From NCBI RefSeq assembly GCF_028009165.1, contig NC_079241.1, positions 1,860,001-1,924,000 on the forward strand: a stretch of DNA of 64,000 nt, given 5' to 3'. A model generated the notes under the pieces. The model was given only the letters and a program-made list of their open reading frames with translations. It was not told where the DNA came from and ran no database searches. Source of the DNA: Akanthomyces muscarius. Lineage: Eukaryota; Ascomycota; Sordariomycetes; Hypocreales; Cordycipitaceae. Position numbers and translations under genes: made by a program. Positions 11,431 through 23,267 of this stretch are shown piece after piece (position 1 is the first letter of the stretch; the number at the start of each line of letters is the position of its first letter).

Positions 11431-13911
11431 CTACCAGCCCTTCTTGCGCGCAAAGCGCTTGTTCAACAGAGCAAGCACCTTGGGGACGCTGAATTGCACG
11501 TATTCGAGGTCGAGCTCTTCTTGATTGTCTTTTTGCATTTCGAGCAAGTCATCAAGCTTGAGGTCTAGTTCAAGAAGACCGCGGTTACGCCCTATTCAGT
11601 GTTAGCAAAAGCATCATGAAAAATTGGAAAACCATCTTACCTTTGTAGTGTAGAGAAATAACAAAGGTGCCCGGCAGTGGAGATGTGAAATTAAAGTAAA
11701 TGTTAGCCCGTCTGTTATCCGGGACATTGCTCTTCTGAATCACACCCTCCTTCTCGAGCTGCTGATGGGTAAACTTGTAAGGGCCAAGAACCTGCTGCTT
11801 CTGCTGCTTTCTCTTGGTACCCTCACTCTGCGATCGGACATTGTGGAGGTAGCTCTTGTACGTCTCAAGCTGTCCAACGAGGTACGTGTTGTGATCACGG
11901 ATCGTTTTGTAGACCTCGTCCAACTTCTTGGTCTCGCTCAGCACACCATCCTTGAGCGAACCGAGGTGGTGCAGCTCCTGTTCGACCTCGTCGCGGAGCA
12001 GGCCAAACTGATCAGTCTTGTCAATGACACCCATATCCTGGAGCTGGGAAAGAAGCTCCATGGCACGTATGCCCTTTCGAACCATGACTGCGTCGTTACG
12101 GCTAGTAGCAGCGGCGTCGGCTACTCGCTCCAGGCGCAGGGGACGCTTAGACACCGCACTGCTCTGAGGAAACGAGCGCATGATCTGCACAAAGATGGAC
12201 TTGGCTTCCATAAAGAACACTTCCTCCTGTGTAATGTCGAGGGCTGCCGTCAGGTCGTCAATGGCAGTCTCCCAGCGGCTGAAGAGAGGGAGGTTGATGA
12301 CGCGGTTCTCTTTGCGGGGGACTTGGGCGGGCGCAGCGCCAAGCTCGGTCATGATGATGGAGAGGTGGGATGACTCGTCGCGGCAGATTTCACCGGTGTG
12401 TTTTTCGATGAGGGCGTGCATTGCATAAATTTCGTTGAGAGTGATATCGAGCTGCAGGTCCTTCTTAGAAAGGGCGACATAGTTGTCCATTTCTAAGCTC
12501 TCGTAAAAGTCGCTGACCTCGCACAGATCAAGCATGAATCTGTTGATGCGGTCCTTGTTTTGCTCGATAAACGGCTGCAGCTTAGCCATGTATGGCTCCT
12601 TCGCGTAGGATGGCTTGTTTGCCAGGTTCTGGAGCATCTTGGCGACCAAGGTCAGTGTACGACGGGGCTTCTCGGCCGGGGTGCCATCGATGAGCATGTA
12701 TGACTTGGGGGTGACAATGGCCGGGTTGATGAAGCGGAGGAAGAAGAAACCACCGATGAGGGTGCAGATGACTTGGTCGTTGGCGTCGGGGTATTTGCGC
12801 TTGGTCAAGCTGCGAATCTGTTTGCAGATCCAGCGGATACCGTAGGGAGCCTCCTCGAGCCCCTCGATGATGGTGTTGAGGAAGTTGTTGGCAATCTCGG
12901 TGAGCATGGAGAGTCTCGGCTGGATGATGGCTTGGACTTGGGGATTTTCCGCAGCTTGCTCAGCAGTGATGCCGCGGGGCAGAGATGCGGGCAGCGAGCC
13001 TGTCTCTTCTTCAATCTGTTCGAGCATGCGCTCATAGACCTTGAGCGGGTTGATTTCCAAATCGAGATCTTGCAGGATGATGAGGTCGTTGATTCTATCA
13101 GCGAGCACGGTGCGCAGGAAGCTCTGGCCAGGTCCACGTCGTGTGTAAGTGGTCATCATTCGAGAAACGGGAGTATTCGCTCGCAACAGGGAAGAGTAGT
13201 CGGGGGTATTATCAAACTGGTAAGTAAGGACGGACTGGAGGGGTCAGCGCTAGGTTCAGCTTGCGAGTCGTTAGAGGGCATACCTGAAACATGGTAAGCA
13301 AAAGATGCTCTTCTCTTGACTCGTACTGATTTCCGTAGATGGTGAACATGACGGTCTGCAGCAGGGAATCAATCTCGGCCATGGATACGAGACGGCAGAG
13401 ATGGGCGATATGGCGGGGCTCGGACTGCAAGAGAAAGAGAAGATTTCCATATTTTTGCGTCTTGTCGTCGTTGGGGAAGAAGCCTTCCTGCATGTCGGTT
13501 GCATCTTCAAGATGGCTGGCGACCTCATTTTGCTAGACTAGTGTCAGTGGTGGTTCAGGCTGGAAGTTAGGCAGAGATAGTTACCTCTTCGAGGGCCATG
13601 CGGTTCTGGATGAGAAGCGCAATGCGCGAGTCGAGATAACGGACATCCTTTTCGAGAACGAAATTTTTCTTGGACTGTGAAGAGATGTTGGATTTGAGAT
13701 CGCGCAGAATCTTTTGAGCTTTGGCAAGGTCATCCTCAATCTGCATCTCGCCCTCATTGGCCGACATGGACATGTAGAGGGCGGACATGGAGTAGCGCTT
13801 CGACTGGCGCGCCGAGCGCGCACCATCGTAGGAGGACATTGTGTTTTGTCGCGAGAGAGGCTGGAAGGAGGAAGAGGAAGCAGTAGACGCTCTTGAAGGC
13901 GTCTGCAACAT
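11431..13911 (-). CDS. Ras GTPase-activating protein (GapA/Gap1/Sar1 type)
   Basis: RasGAPs stimulate GTP hydrolysis by Ras at membranes and so control polarity and cAMP or MAPK signalling. The exons are 13911-13585, 13532-13284, 13234-11641 and 11591-11431. All joints are in frame and give 776 residues. The N-terminus is a Ser-rich leader, then a coiled coil (about residues 45-110). The RasGAP catalytic domain follows: [12 protein letters not shown] carries the probable arginine-finger region, and [16 protein letters not shown] is the diagnostic FLR motif. A RasGAP C-terminal domain fills the last third and ends with [17 protein letters not shown]. The architecture matches Aspergillus GapA and S. 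pombe Gap1 (family knowledge). The start ATG is the first in frame after a long untranslated-looking region. Confidence 0.93.
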
Positions 13912-15251
13912 GGCGGCCGATTGTCGACGTCGGGAGAAGAGACGTGCGCTCGTGGCTAGGCGTCGCGGGCGTGAAGGAGAGAGGAGAGAGGTGCGCGCAG
14001 GCGAGGCAGGAGAAGAGTCTGGTGGGAGGAGGGTTCAGGCCGAGACGTCTCGAGGGCGAGTTGCGGGTTGCGGCAAGTCGGGGACGATGGAGAATGGACG
14101 AAAAAAAAATGAGGAGCGATGCAAGACGAGGACAATAGACAAACAGCGACGAGGTCGGCGTAGACAGGCTTGGGCCGGGATTTAAGATTGGGTTGCGCAG
14201 CCAAGGACTAGAAAAAGGTCTTGGGTCTGTGAAACGGCGGGTGAGCGGCTGGCGCACGATGATGTCGGAACGTTGAGGCTGCTTCTTTGGGGGGGGGGTG
14301 CGCAGACAGCAAGCGGGTACTCGCAACCTGTATCTCGGGAGAGGACGGCAGCGACGAGTCGTGTGTAGAAGATGGCGCTCTATGAACAATGGCGTGCACG
14401 GTTGATAACCGCGGCTGCCGCAAGGTTGAGAGCTGCCAGATGAGCGGACACTTGGAGGCGTCTGGGGATGAGGGTCGACAGTACGGGTAGAGGCAGATGA
14501 AGCCGTCTTTTTTCTGGTGATGGGGTTGATGGAAGGGGGGAAGAAAGCGCGGCGAGACGAGACGGGGGGGGGCTTTTTGGCGGGGATTTTCTTTTTGGCG
14601 GGAGGAAAGACAAAGACGAAAAGGACGGAGGACGAGAGTGGGCGGCGCGGGCAGCAGAGCGGGCACAGGCAGATGCAGAGGCACTTGGCAGTTATTACAG
14701 GTCCCGCCGTGCCCAAGATAGCGCCGTATCTTGCCAGGATAGCGGGCAGTTGGCGACGTGCAGCTGGTGGCTTTTGGAAGCAGTGGAGCAGTCAAATCGG
14801 GGGGAAGAAGACGCAGACCCAGTAGGTCAGGTACCAGCCGGTACCAGCAAGCCAAGGGAGGGGCAAAGCCGCTGTCTGTACTACACGGGGCGGGGGCAAG
14901 TCAAGTCCAGGGGACGATGAACTAATTTACAGCTGAGCGAGCCCTTGATGAGCCCTATCAGAGTCCAGTACAGCGGCCGAGTGGCGAGTGGGCGGGTGGC
15001 CGCAGTGGACTCGAGTACCCTCTCGACTGTCAACTGTGGGCGCCCAACTTGCCAGTACAGCCACACGAGCCACAACTGCCCAGTACATTAGTGTCCAGCC
15101 AAGCCCGGATGGGCATGGTCAGGAACCGGATATTGGCAGTGGCAGTCAGTGGCCCATACTGGTAGGCAGGACCTAGACAGGGTTGACAAGGACATGTACC
15201 TAGCCCAGCACGTATCTGAAGGTACCTCGTGTCCCAACCACATTGACCTGG

Positions 15252-15289
15252 CTGTCTGTCTGTCTGTCTGTCCGTCTGTCCGTCCGTCC
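15252..15289. repeat. CTGT/CCGT tetranucleotide microsatellite
   Basis: About nine consecutive tetranucleotide units, CTGT at the left changing to CCGT at the right, in the gap between the RasGAP and kinase-like genes. The imperfect right half suggests an ageing repeat. No function is evident. Confidence 0.9.
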
Positions 15290-16752
15290 TTGCCCGGCAG
15301 GTTTGCGACATTCATCCCATTGCCGCGACTCATTCGCTGAATCTTCTTGTCGCAAGCCTTCTCGAATCATGAGCCCATGCATGCACCGCACAATGGCATG
15401 ACTTCATATGCACACTCCCATTTTTTGCATCATCGTATCGTGCATGCTTACTGTCGCCTTGCACAGCCGACGACCCCGGCTCGCGGGTACGGGCAACAGG
15501 CCAAGCCAGCAGGGTACCTCTGACCCGACAATGAGTCCCTGACAGCTCTACTGGTAGTTACCGTTCACACTAATCTGTACATGCTCATACAATCTACGGA
15601 GACCTGCATGTGCTCGTGCTCCCTCGTTGGTAGGTACCAATTCTGTCACATCAGGCTACACCACGACAGATAAGTTAGTCATTGCCTCGGGTCTTCACCA
15701 CGTCACCCAACCAACGCACCGTTCATCCTCTATTTATTTTCATTTAATCCAAGAACGGATAGGATAGTCCATATCACATTGACCCCTACTCGCGCACCGC
15801 ATAGCCCCTCCCCCACCTCTGCCTGGGCGCAAATCACACAAAACCTTTCCCGTCTTGTCGATATTCGCCACTTCTCGCCCATGTCTCATCCCATTACCCT
15901 TCCGATCGCCATCTGATACACCAACTCTGGCTCCATCGAGCCCCTGCTCATTACACCCCCAAATTGACACACGCTGGTCGCTCCAGAGTCGAGAAATTTT
16001 GACTTCGCGAGAGCACGAGGGCAAAGACGGTCAATAAACACGGACCCTGTCGTTCATTGCCATTGTCAGCGTATCCTGGCCGTGCCCGCACGCCTAACGT
16101 TGACTGCAACCTGACTGACGCTGGTGCAATTACAAGTTCAGAGGCCTTCTATTCAGTTACGTGCTCACCCACAGCTGTCATTATTATTTTGCACCCAAAA
16201 CAGGGTACCCCCAAAACGGGGGCCCCCAAAGGTTGTGCGCATGACAGTGTCCCTTTGCATTGGACTGCACTAAAAATGACAGCTCGTTTCACTGCGCAAT
16301 ATCACTGCCGCCTCCCTCCCTGATCATTAAAGAAACACAAGAAGACCAAAAAAAAACCGATGCATGGCGGCAGTGCCGGACCGAAATAGCACGAACTTGT
16401 GGCTTTGCTACCCGTTGAAACCGCTGCCAACGGCAGAATGTTGCACCCTTCGGCTCCTCGGGAGTCGGTTTCACGACAGCCAATCAACCCCCACTGCAAT
16501 TGGCATTAGCCCTCGCTAGTCAAATGTGGCATCCATACAGTGGCATGCGCGACTCCTTTGTGATGCTATAACCTTTGTGCCTGTAACTGCTGTGTAGATG
16601 CAGCCCTGTGGAGTGACCCAGAATGAGTTCACCCAGCCGTGACTCACCCCGGCGCGGCTGAGCTTGGCAATATTACCACGCCGAGACTCTCACACAATTG
16701 AGTGGCCGTGGAGACGACTTCCGCTAATATGAAAAGCTTCACTGTAGAGGCA

Positions 16753-16760
16753 TATAAATA
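16753..16760 (+). promoter_or_regulatory. TATA box of the kinase-like gene
   Basis: TATAAATA lies 85 nt upstream of the chosen ATG at 16845, a normal TATA-to-start distance for a fungal gene with a short leader. An ATG at 16766 that would open a 14-codon frame lies only a few bases downstream of the box, so it is probably not transcribed. Confidence 0.55.
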
Positions 16761-16844
16761 TCACGATGGCCTCACAACTTGCCGGGGCACTTCATACGAC
16801 TCACCCATAGCGTCCCGCTTCCCTCTACGCCACCTCCGCCTACC

Positions 16845-18124
16845 ATGACTGACCCCGATTACAATGCCCATCTGCAAACCATCTACCCTGGCACGCAATG
16901 GACGATATCGCGGTTCTCCCACGGCTCCATAAATGCTACTCACCGCGCCGTCAAAACAGCTGGTGGAGCTGGGCCGTCCTCGCTCGTGCTGAAGCATGCC
17001 TCGCCTTACTTTGTGGACGACGACACGGGCAGGGTGCAGCCCTTTTCCATCAAACGACAGGTGTGTCTGTCCTTACTTTTAATCAGAAAAGCAATTGGTT
17101 GCAACTGACATGGCTACAGGAAATTGAAGCGGCCATCATGACGTCGTCTGCCGGCATCATGCAGCCTGCCGATGGCAGCATTCCGACTTGGAGATTGCCA
17201 CACTTCTTGCACCGCTCGGAGGGAAAAGAGTCTGAGCTGCTGCGCACCGAGAAAGATGAGGTTGCGTCTGTCATGCTCATCGAAGATCTCGGCAATGTTC
17301 GCAACCTCCGAGACACCATCCTGGCATTCGCCGAAGAGCCTTCTCTTAATGTCGACAAACTGGTTGCCAATATCGGCTGTATTCTCGGCACCACACTTGC
17401 GACAATGCACAGCGCCGCAACGGCACGCGCGATCGAGAACAGTGGCGTTAAGGAAGCACTCTCTCAGCAACTGACTGATGACGTCGTGTGGTTTCTCGCC
17501 ATGGAGCTGCTGCCAGACTACCTTGCCGGCGCGCCACGAGCGAAGGAGTACTTCCAATGGCTCGTAGACGACATGCAGCGCCCCCGGCACGCATATCCCC
17601 CGTGCCTGATGCACGGCGACTTCAACTACGGCAACATCCTCATGCCCGCCGACGCGCTCGAAACGGGAAACAGCCAGCCCATTGTCGTCGACTGGGAGTT
17701 TGCCACCAGCCAAGGTCGCGGCGTCAACGGCGACATTTCCGAGTTTCTCTCCATGATCCACTGCCGCATCATCGGTGGCCGCCGCGAGCAAGCGGCGCCG
17801 AGTAGTGCCAGGCTCTTCCGGCAGCTGTGCGCCAGCTTCTGCTCTGCGTATCGCGAAGAAGCGCAGCTTGTGTGCACAATGAAGCCAGACGACTTGAACA
17901 CGCAGCTGTATCGCTCAGCGCTGCTGCTGAGCGGACGTGATATCCTCACATTTGCCAACGATGCGTGCGCTGACTATGCGAATTTCGAGGAGCTGGTTCG
18001 GGTTGGGCTGTGGTATTTTGAGCGCGCAGGTGCTTGCATGGAAGAGTTTGTCAAAGAGTCGAATTGCGTAGAGCTTGAGAAAGAAGACGAAGGCTTTATT
18101 AGGTCGCTGTTCATCTTTGTATAA
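16845..18124 (+). CDS. APH/choline-kinase-fold phosphotransferase-like protein
   Basis: Two exons, 16845-17060 and 17120-18124 (GTGTGT donor, phase 0), encode 406 residues. The fold is that of the aminoglycoside-phosphotransferase/choline-kinase superfamily. An N-lobe with a glycine-containing loop (ISRFSHGSINATHRA) and a probable ATP lysine (LVLKHASPY) is followed by the catalytic loop HGDFNYGNIL (H237, D239, N244). The metal-binding Asp lies in VDWEFA (D263). The glycine loop and ISRFSHGSINATHRA resemble methylthioribose-kinase-like fungal proteins, but the substrate cannot be told from sequence. A start ATG at 16845 in CTACCATGA context is preferred over upstream in-frame non-ATG codons. 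Tandem with the peroxiredoxin gene; no signal peptide is visible. Confidence 0.85.
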
Positions 18125-18498
18125 GTCCACGGTCACTTACATGGAGCTCAATGCGTATATACGCTCTTTTAGCCTTTGCTCTAGTTTACTGTCTCTGACC
18201 AAGTGCTTACTCTCTTTTGACAGTGAAGATGTTCAATCCTAAGGTGCCATAACTAGCCCATGGAATATTAAATTGCGTCTCTTGTTGCCTTTAATTATGT
18301 ACGACGCCGGCATGCCCTGCGGTACCTGAGCCGGTTGGCTGAGTGGGGCGCGTGGCTTGAGCCGTTTGGAGCTCCCAGTCATTTGCTACAGCCAGAGCTT
18401 CCCAGAGCTCCATCCCGCATCCCAACAGACTTTCCTTCAATTCTTTTCCCATCAACAAACCTCGAAACCTCTCCCCCCTTCGAATCCCATCATTCACA
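18125..18498. other. Spacer kinase-like / peroxiredoxin
   Basis: A 374 bp stretch holding the kinase-like gene's 3' end and a pyrimidine-rich leader immediately before the peroxiredoxin ATG. No further feature is seen. Confidence 0.5.
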
Positions 18499-19240
18499 AT
18501 GGCTTTCCGCGCTCCCCTCCGCCGCATCGCCCTCGCGCGCCCCGCCGCCCGCGCCTTCCACTCGACCCCCCGAGCCCTGATCCGCGCCGGCGACGAGATC
18601 CCCGAGACGGACGGCCTGTTTGAGAACTCGGCCGCCAGCAAGGTCAGCCTGGCCGACGAGTTCAAGTCGGGCGACGGCTACATTGTCGGCGTGCCCGGCG
18701 CCTTTACGGGCACCTGCTCCAGCAAGCACATCCCGTCGTACATCAACAGCCCCAAGCTCAAGGACGCCGGCAAGGTCTTTGTGCTGTCCGTCAACGACCC
18801 TTTTGTGTATGTTGGTCCCTGACCTGGAAAGTAGTGGTTTATTGAAGAAGAGGGAATTGGCTAATCGATATTTTGACCGCATTTAGTATGAAGGCTTGGG
18901 CTGACCAGCTTGACCCTGCTGGCCAGACTCCCGTAAGTTACATAAACCTCCTGGATGGAGGGGGGGCTGATTCTAACGTGGAAAATGCAGATTCGATGGA
19001 TTGCCGACCCTACCGCCGCCTTCACCAAGGCTCTCGACATGGGCTTTGACGGCGCCGCCGCCGTTCTTGGCGGCACTCGCAGCCAGCGCTTCGCTCTTAA
19101 AATTGAGAATGGCAAGGTGACCAAGGTGCACCTGGAGGCTGATGCTACTGCTGCGGATGGTAAGTCGTGGACTACATCGTCTGCGACGTTTGTTGCTAAC
19201 CTGCTTATTAGTCACCATGGCTGAGAAGGTGCTTCAATAA
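18499..19240 (+). CDS. Type II (Prx5-like) peroxiredoxin, mitochondrial
   Basis: Peroxiredoxins of this class reduce H2O2 and alkyl hydroperoxides with a catalytic cysteine. The exons are 18499-18806, 18887-18932, 18991-19159 and 19212-19240, all in frame, giving 183 residues. The first ~25 residues are Arg/Ala-rich and end in RAFHSTPRAL, a typical fungal mitochondrial presequence. The active site reads VPGAFTGTC (Cys73), so the family T-x-x-C is kept but the usual Pro between the threonines is Gly. SQRFAL supplies the conserved Arg region. Cys73 is the only cysteine in the deduced protein, which implies a one-Cys mechanism needing an external thiol. The reductant is not evident from the locus. 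Confidence 0.92.
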
Positions 19241-20473
19241 GCATGCTACCAAAATTAGGAGCTGTGAACTCGGGGTGTAAAGTACAGTCCAATCTGCTAT
19301 AGAGAGCTTCAAAGTTACACATTACGAGGGGCGGATATAGACGACTGCAGGTCTCAACTGACATACAAGATAAACTCACCGTCCACTGCAAGGTGTTGTG
19401 CATTCGCCGTTTTCAGGCTCCGATTATCCCACCGAATCAGTTCCCCTTATCGGCAGAAGCTATTACTTGCATGCCCCGTCGCTTTGCCTGGCGCCCGACC
19501 CAATCATTCGACGCCTGATATGTCCATGTGATGTACATGCTCGTCAAAGTGGACTGGCTGCATTTCATTGCAATATCCGGCCAAAATTGCCAATTCTCAC
19601 ATTACCGCACAAGACGAATCTTTCTCCTTCTTTTTGTCCTGTTTATTTAACGACATCCTGTCCTATTAGTACATCGGACGTTTAGTACTAGATCGGGGCG
19701 GAATTCTCGGGAGGCTACCTAGGCAGGCGGGGTGCATCTATGACGAACCCCGCCACTTGCACCAGGCCCAGGCAACTGCTGCCACTGTCAAGCGCTCTCC
19801 ACTGCCAGGCTGCAAGCCCCCGTATCAGGCGGCAGGCTGAGTCTGTAATTAAGAGTACATATATTAGGCAGGAGGCTTGAAAGCGTCTAGTGCCTATGGC
19901 GGGCTCTGGCAAGGCGGGTTTGGAGCCTTTGTCTCCAGCTTGGGTACCATGACTCAGCCGCCGAGGATAATCCGTCACGTCACTTAATAATGAACTGGTG
20001 CCAACCTTGCTTTCTAACCTTGATTTATGTACGTTTCCGGTTTGCTTCAAGATAAAAGCGTGCTTTCGCTTCGATTCTAAATCCGCTTCACCGCCCCTGC
20101 TTCAAATCCCTCCCGCAGCGCGACGCATCTTTCTCGCCAAACGGTCCCGCCTTGACGTCGTCGTCTCTCCACCTGCTCCTTCACAGTTGTGCACCTCTGT
20201 GCTCGCTGGGCCGCCGGAACCCGAGCCGAATTTGGTCCCGTTGAAACGGCGATTCAACCACGCTTACTGTTTGTTTAAAATCGCCACTTTCCTCGACCAT
20301 AGACGTGGCCTGCTCCGCGTCTCTGCGCCTGCAATCCAGCCGCCACCATTCCCCCCTCCACGCGGAAACGAAAGGCCGCTGAGACGACGATCCCGCCCTC
20401 CTCTCCGAAAAAGCAACACGTCGTCTCAGCAGTCGAACAAGCCGCACCTCCAACCCCCGTCACCACTAACGGT
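19241..20473. other. Spacer peroxiredoxin / RBR ligase
   Basis: A 1.2 kb tandem spacer. The distal part, from about 20050, is rich in C and T and is likely the 5' leader of the RBR gene. Open frames here look compositional. No RNA gene or repeat is supported. Confidence 0.5.
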
Positions 20474-22173
20474 ATGGATTCAGACGAGGAATTCATGTCG
20501 CAGCTCTCGAGCGATGACGAGATGATGCAAGATAGCGCGGACGACATGTCTGTTGCCGGTACGCTCTCCTCTCCCCTGCCCCTCCCGCCACATCAACAAA
20601 CTGACAAACGAACGTTGCAGACTTTGACGATGAAGACTTCGATGAACCCGATCCCGACTTTGGTCTCTCCCCTAAGGAGCTGGACAAGAAAAAGACGCAG
20701 GCCCACGTTGTCTCCTTCAAAGTCTTTGAGCCGACCGATATCCAGAAGCAACAGGATGACATGATTGCGGAGGTGAATATGATTCTAGATATGGGCAAGG
20801 AAGATGCCGCCATTCTGCTTCGTCATTTTCGTTGGAACAAGGAGCGTTTGCTCGAAGACTATATGGATCGCCCGGAAAAGGTCTTGGGAGCAGCCGGTTT
20901 GAGGAGTAGCACTAATGATCTACCCAAACTCGAGGCTGTACCTGATTTTGCGTGCGACATCTGCTGTGGGGACGAGGAAGGACTCGAAACTTTTGCAATG
21001 AAGTGCGGCCATCGGTACTGTGTCGACTGTTACAGGCAGTATCTGACGCAAAAAATCCGAGACGAGGGCGAAGCGGCTCGAATTCAGTGCCCTTCCGACG
21101 GCTGCGGTCGAATTCTCGATTCACGATCTCTAGACTTGCTTGTCACCTCCGAATTGACAGGCCGCTATCACGAGCTACTGAATCGCACATATGTCGAGGA
21201 CAAGGACATTTTCAAATGGTGCCCGGCGCCGGATTGTCCCAACGCTGTTGAGTGCAGTATCAAAAAGAACGCTCTTGACAGAATTGTGCCAACGGTCGAG
21301 TGCACTTGCGGCTGCCGCTTCTGCTTCGGATGTCCAAACCCAGACCACCAACCGGCTCCTTGCGACTTGGTCAAGAGGTGGCTCAAGAAGTGCGCCGACG
21401 ACTCCGAAACCGCAAACTGGATCAATGCCAACACAAAAGAATGCCCAAAGTGCCAATCTACCATTGAAAAGAATGGCGGGTGCAACCACATGACATGTAG
21501 GAAGTGCCGTTATGAATTTTGCTGGATGTGCATGGGGTTGTGGTCCGAGCATGGCACATCCTGGTACAACTGCAACAGATACGAAGAGAAGAGCGGACAC
21601 GAAGCACGCGACGCCCAAACTAAGTCACGGACATCCCTGGCTCGCTACCTGCACTACTACAATCGATACGCCAACCATGAACAGTCAGCGCGGCTGGACA
21701 AGGATATTGCAAGCAAAACGGAAAGAAAGATGGTTCAGCTGCAGAAGACCTCGGGCATGTCGTGGATTGAGGTCCAATACCTCAATGCTGCGTCGCAGGC
21801 CCTTCAAACATGTCGCCAGACTCTTAAATGGACATACGCGTTTGCCTTTTACCTCGCCAAGACAAACTTGACCGAGATTTTCGAGGACAATCAAAAAGAC
21901 CTCGAGATGGCGGTCGAGAATCTGTCGGAAATGTTCGAAAAGCCGATCCAAGACCTTTCGGACTCGAAGCTCAAGGTTGACATCATGGACAAGACCTCAT
22001 ACTGTAACAAGAGACGAATAATCTTGCTTGAAGATACTGCGGACAATCTGGCTAAAGGTAATTGGTCCTGCCCCGACTGACGAATATCTGCTGACATCGT
22101 TTCAGGCAAGTGGTCTTTCAATTCGGAATTGACAGCGCCTGCCTCGGCCACGGCTCCTCCAGCACGCCGTTAG
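20474..22173 (+). CDS. RBR E3 ubiquitin ligase, Ariadne/HHARI type
   Basis: RBR ligases accept ubiquitin from an E2 onto a RING2 cysteine before passing it to substrates. The exons are 20474-20558, 20621-22057 and 22106-22173, giving 529 residues. An acidic N-terminus and a UBA-like segment (about residues 75-125) precede RING1, which starts at CDICC near residue 140 and runs through CGHRYCVDCYRQYL. The IBR contains CTCGCRFCFGCPNPDH. RING2 is CPKCQSTIEKNGGCNHMTC, where Cys316 in GGCNHM aligns with the catalytic cysteine of HHARI. The C-terminal Ariadne helical domain (LHYYNRYANHEQSARLDKDI) completes the family layout. The start ATG is the first in frame. The substrate is unknown. Confidence 0.95.
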
Positions 22174-23267
22174 TATCAGGCTAGCCCAGTGGCGTACACG
22201 TCGCGCCGTGATGGAACGGTCATCAACGGTTACTCCACACGATGTTCAATGTGACTATGAAACTGACGGCCGCAATCAAGCCGACATTCAATAGATGCAT
22301 CGTCGACCATTCCGAACCATGGGTAGCTTTGGCCGTCGAACTGTCCGTTGGCTTAGACGTCGATGTCACCTCCCCGGCCAGACTCTTTCGCGCAGAGCGA
22401 GAAGTCTGCGGCCAATGACGCCTTACGATGAACCATTTCGACGAAGCTCCTCGACTGACAGACAAGAGGTAGACGAGATGATGTTGGAAGATTTATGGTT
22501 GAAAAAGCAATACATTCAGCTTTACAACGAGGAGATGCAACTACTTGTGGGGGAACATGACCTGGGGCAGATGGCATGAATCGGCAACCTAAATCATCGT
22601 TACCAGTGAACTGGTTTTCATTTTGATATACGGGAATTCTCACACTACATAGACGCCTGTTTGGGGAGTACGCCTACTCGCCAAACATTTCTTTTTACGA
22701 CATTGTTAAGGGAGAAAGGGGGCATTGCAAGGAGAGCTGGCGTTGGGTCATGATTCGGTGTTTTACTTTGCTTTTTGTTTGTTTGCCCAGTTAGCATGTT
22801 TGGTTTCATCATGAATATACATTTAAAAAGCGACGACTCGTCCGACTACCAAAGGTTGACTTTCGTTTAGCGCATCATCGTGTTTGTAAAGTGGAAGATT
22901 AAGCCTATATTGGAATGTACGCTACCAAAGAAAACTACCAATATCGGAGAAGAGAAATCCAGAGAATTGGGGTGTTTTCTAAACAAGCAGTCCCCCTTTC
23001 AACTAATTCCATGTTTGGTTCTGTTTCCGCCAATGAATGACCAAACTGTGATGAAAAAGATGCAAAAGCGGCCCTTCCTCATGCGAGAGGAAAGGTGAGA
23101 ATGATAGATACGATGAAAGAGATAAAACAACACGCCCAGTTCCAAACAACCCATAAGAAAAACGGAGATTTCAAGACAAAAACACCGATACTATAAAAAA
23201 AAACCCAAACGCCCTTTGTATGCCATGTCGTTAAAAGAATATGTACACATTCTGTGAGTCTTGATCC
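22174..23267. other. Convergent region RBR ligase / EXO1
   Basis: A 1.1 kb spacer between genes ending toward each other. It includes an open frame at 22295-22579 (94 codons, ending in a charged helix-like stretch) that most likely lies in the 3' region of the RBR gene. I cannot assign it to a protein. The EXO1-proximal part is AT-rich. Confidence 0.45.

Larger units (their letters stand above)
13912..16844. other. Large gene-poor divergent intergenic region
   Basis: This 2.9 kb stretch separates the RasGAP gene (minus) from the kinase-like gene (plus). The RasGAP-proximal kilobase is pyrimidine-rich on the minus strand. It contains long open frames (for example within 13754-14855) that are compositionally biased and resemble nothing, so I read it as promoter plus 5' leader. 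The remainder contains a CTGT/CCGT microsatellite (15252-15289) and an AGGTACCT palindrome (15220-15227). No tRNA or transposon signature was found. Confidence 0.55.

Noticed and set aside
13754..14855. Large open frames upstream of RasGAP on the minus strand
   Set aside because: Very Pro/Ser/Leu-rich translation from a pyrimidine-rich tract, with no domain and overlapping alternative frames. Read as leader or promoter.
15252..15289. Possible CRISPR-like or clustered repeat
   Set aside because: It is a simple tetranucleotide microsatellite with no spacers, in a eukaryote.
16766..16810. Upstream ORF in the kinase-like gene
   Set aside because: The ATG is only a few bases after the TATA box, so it probably lies upstream of or at the transcription start.
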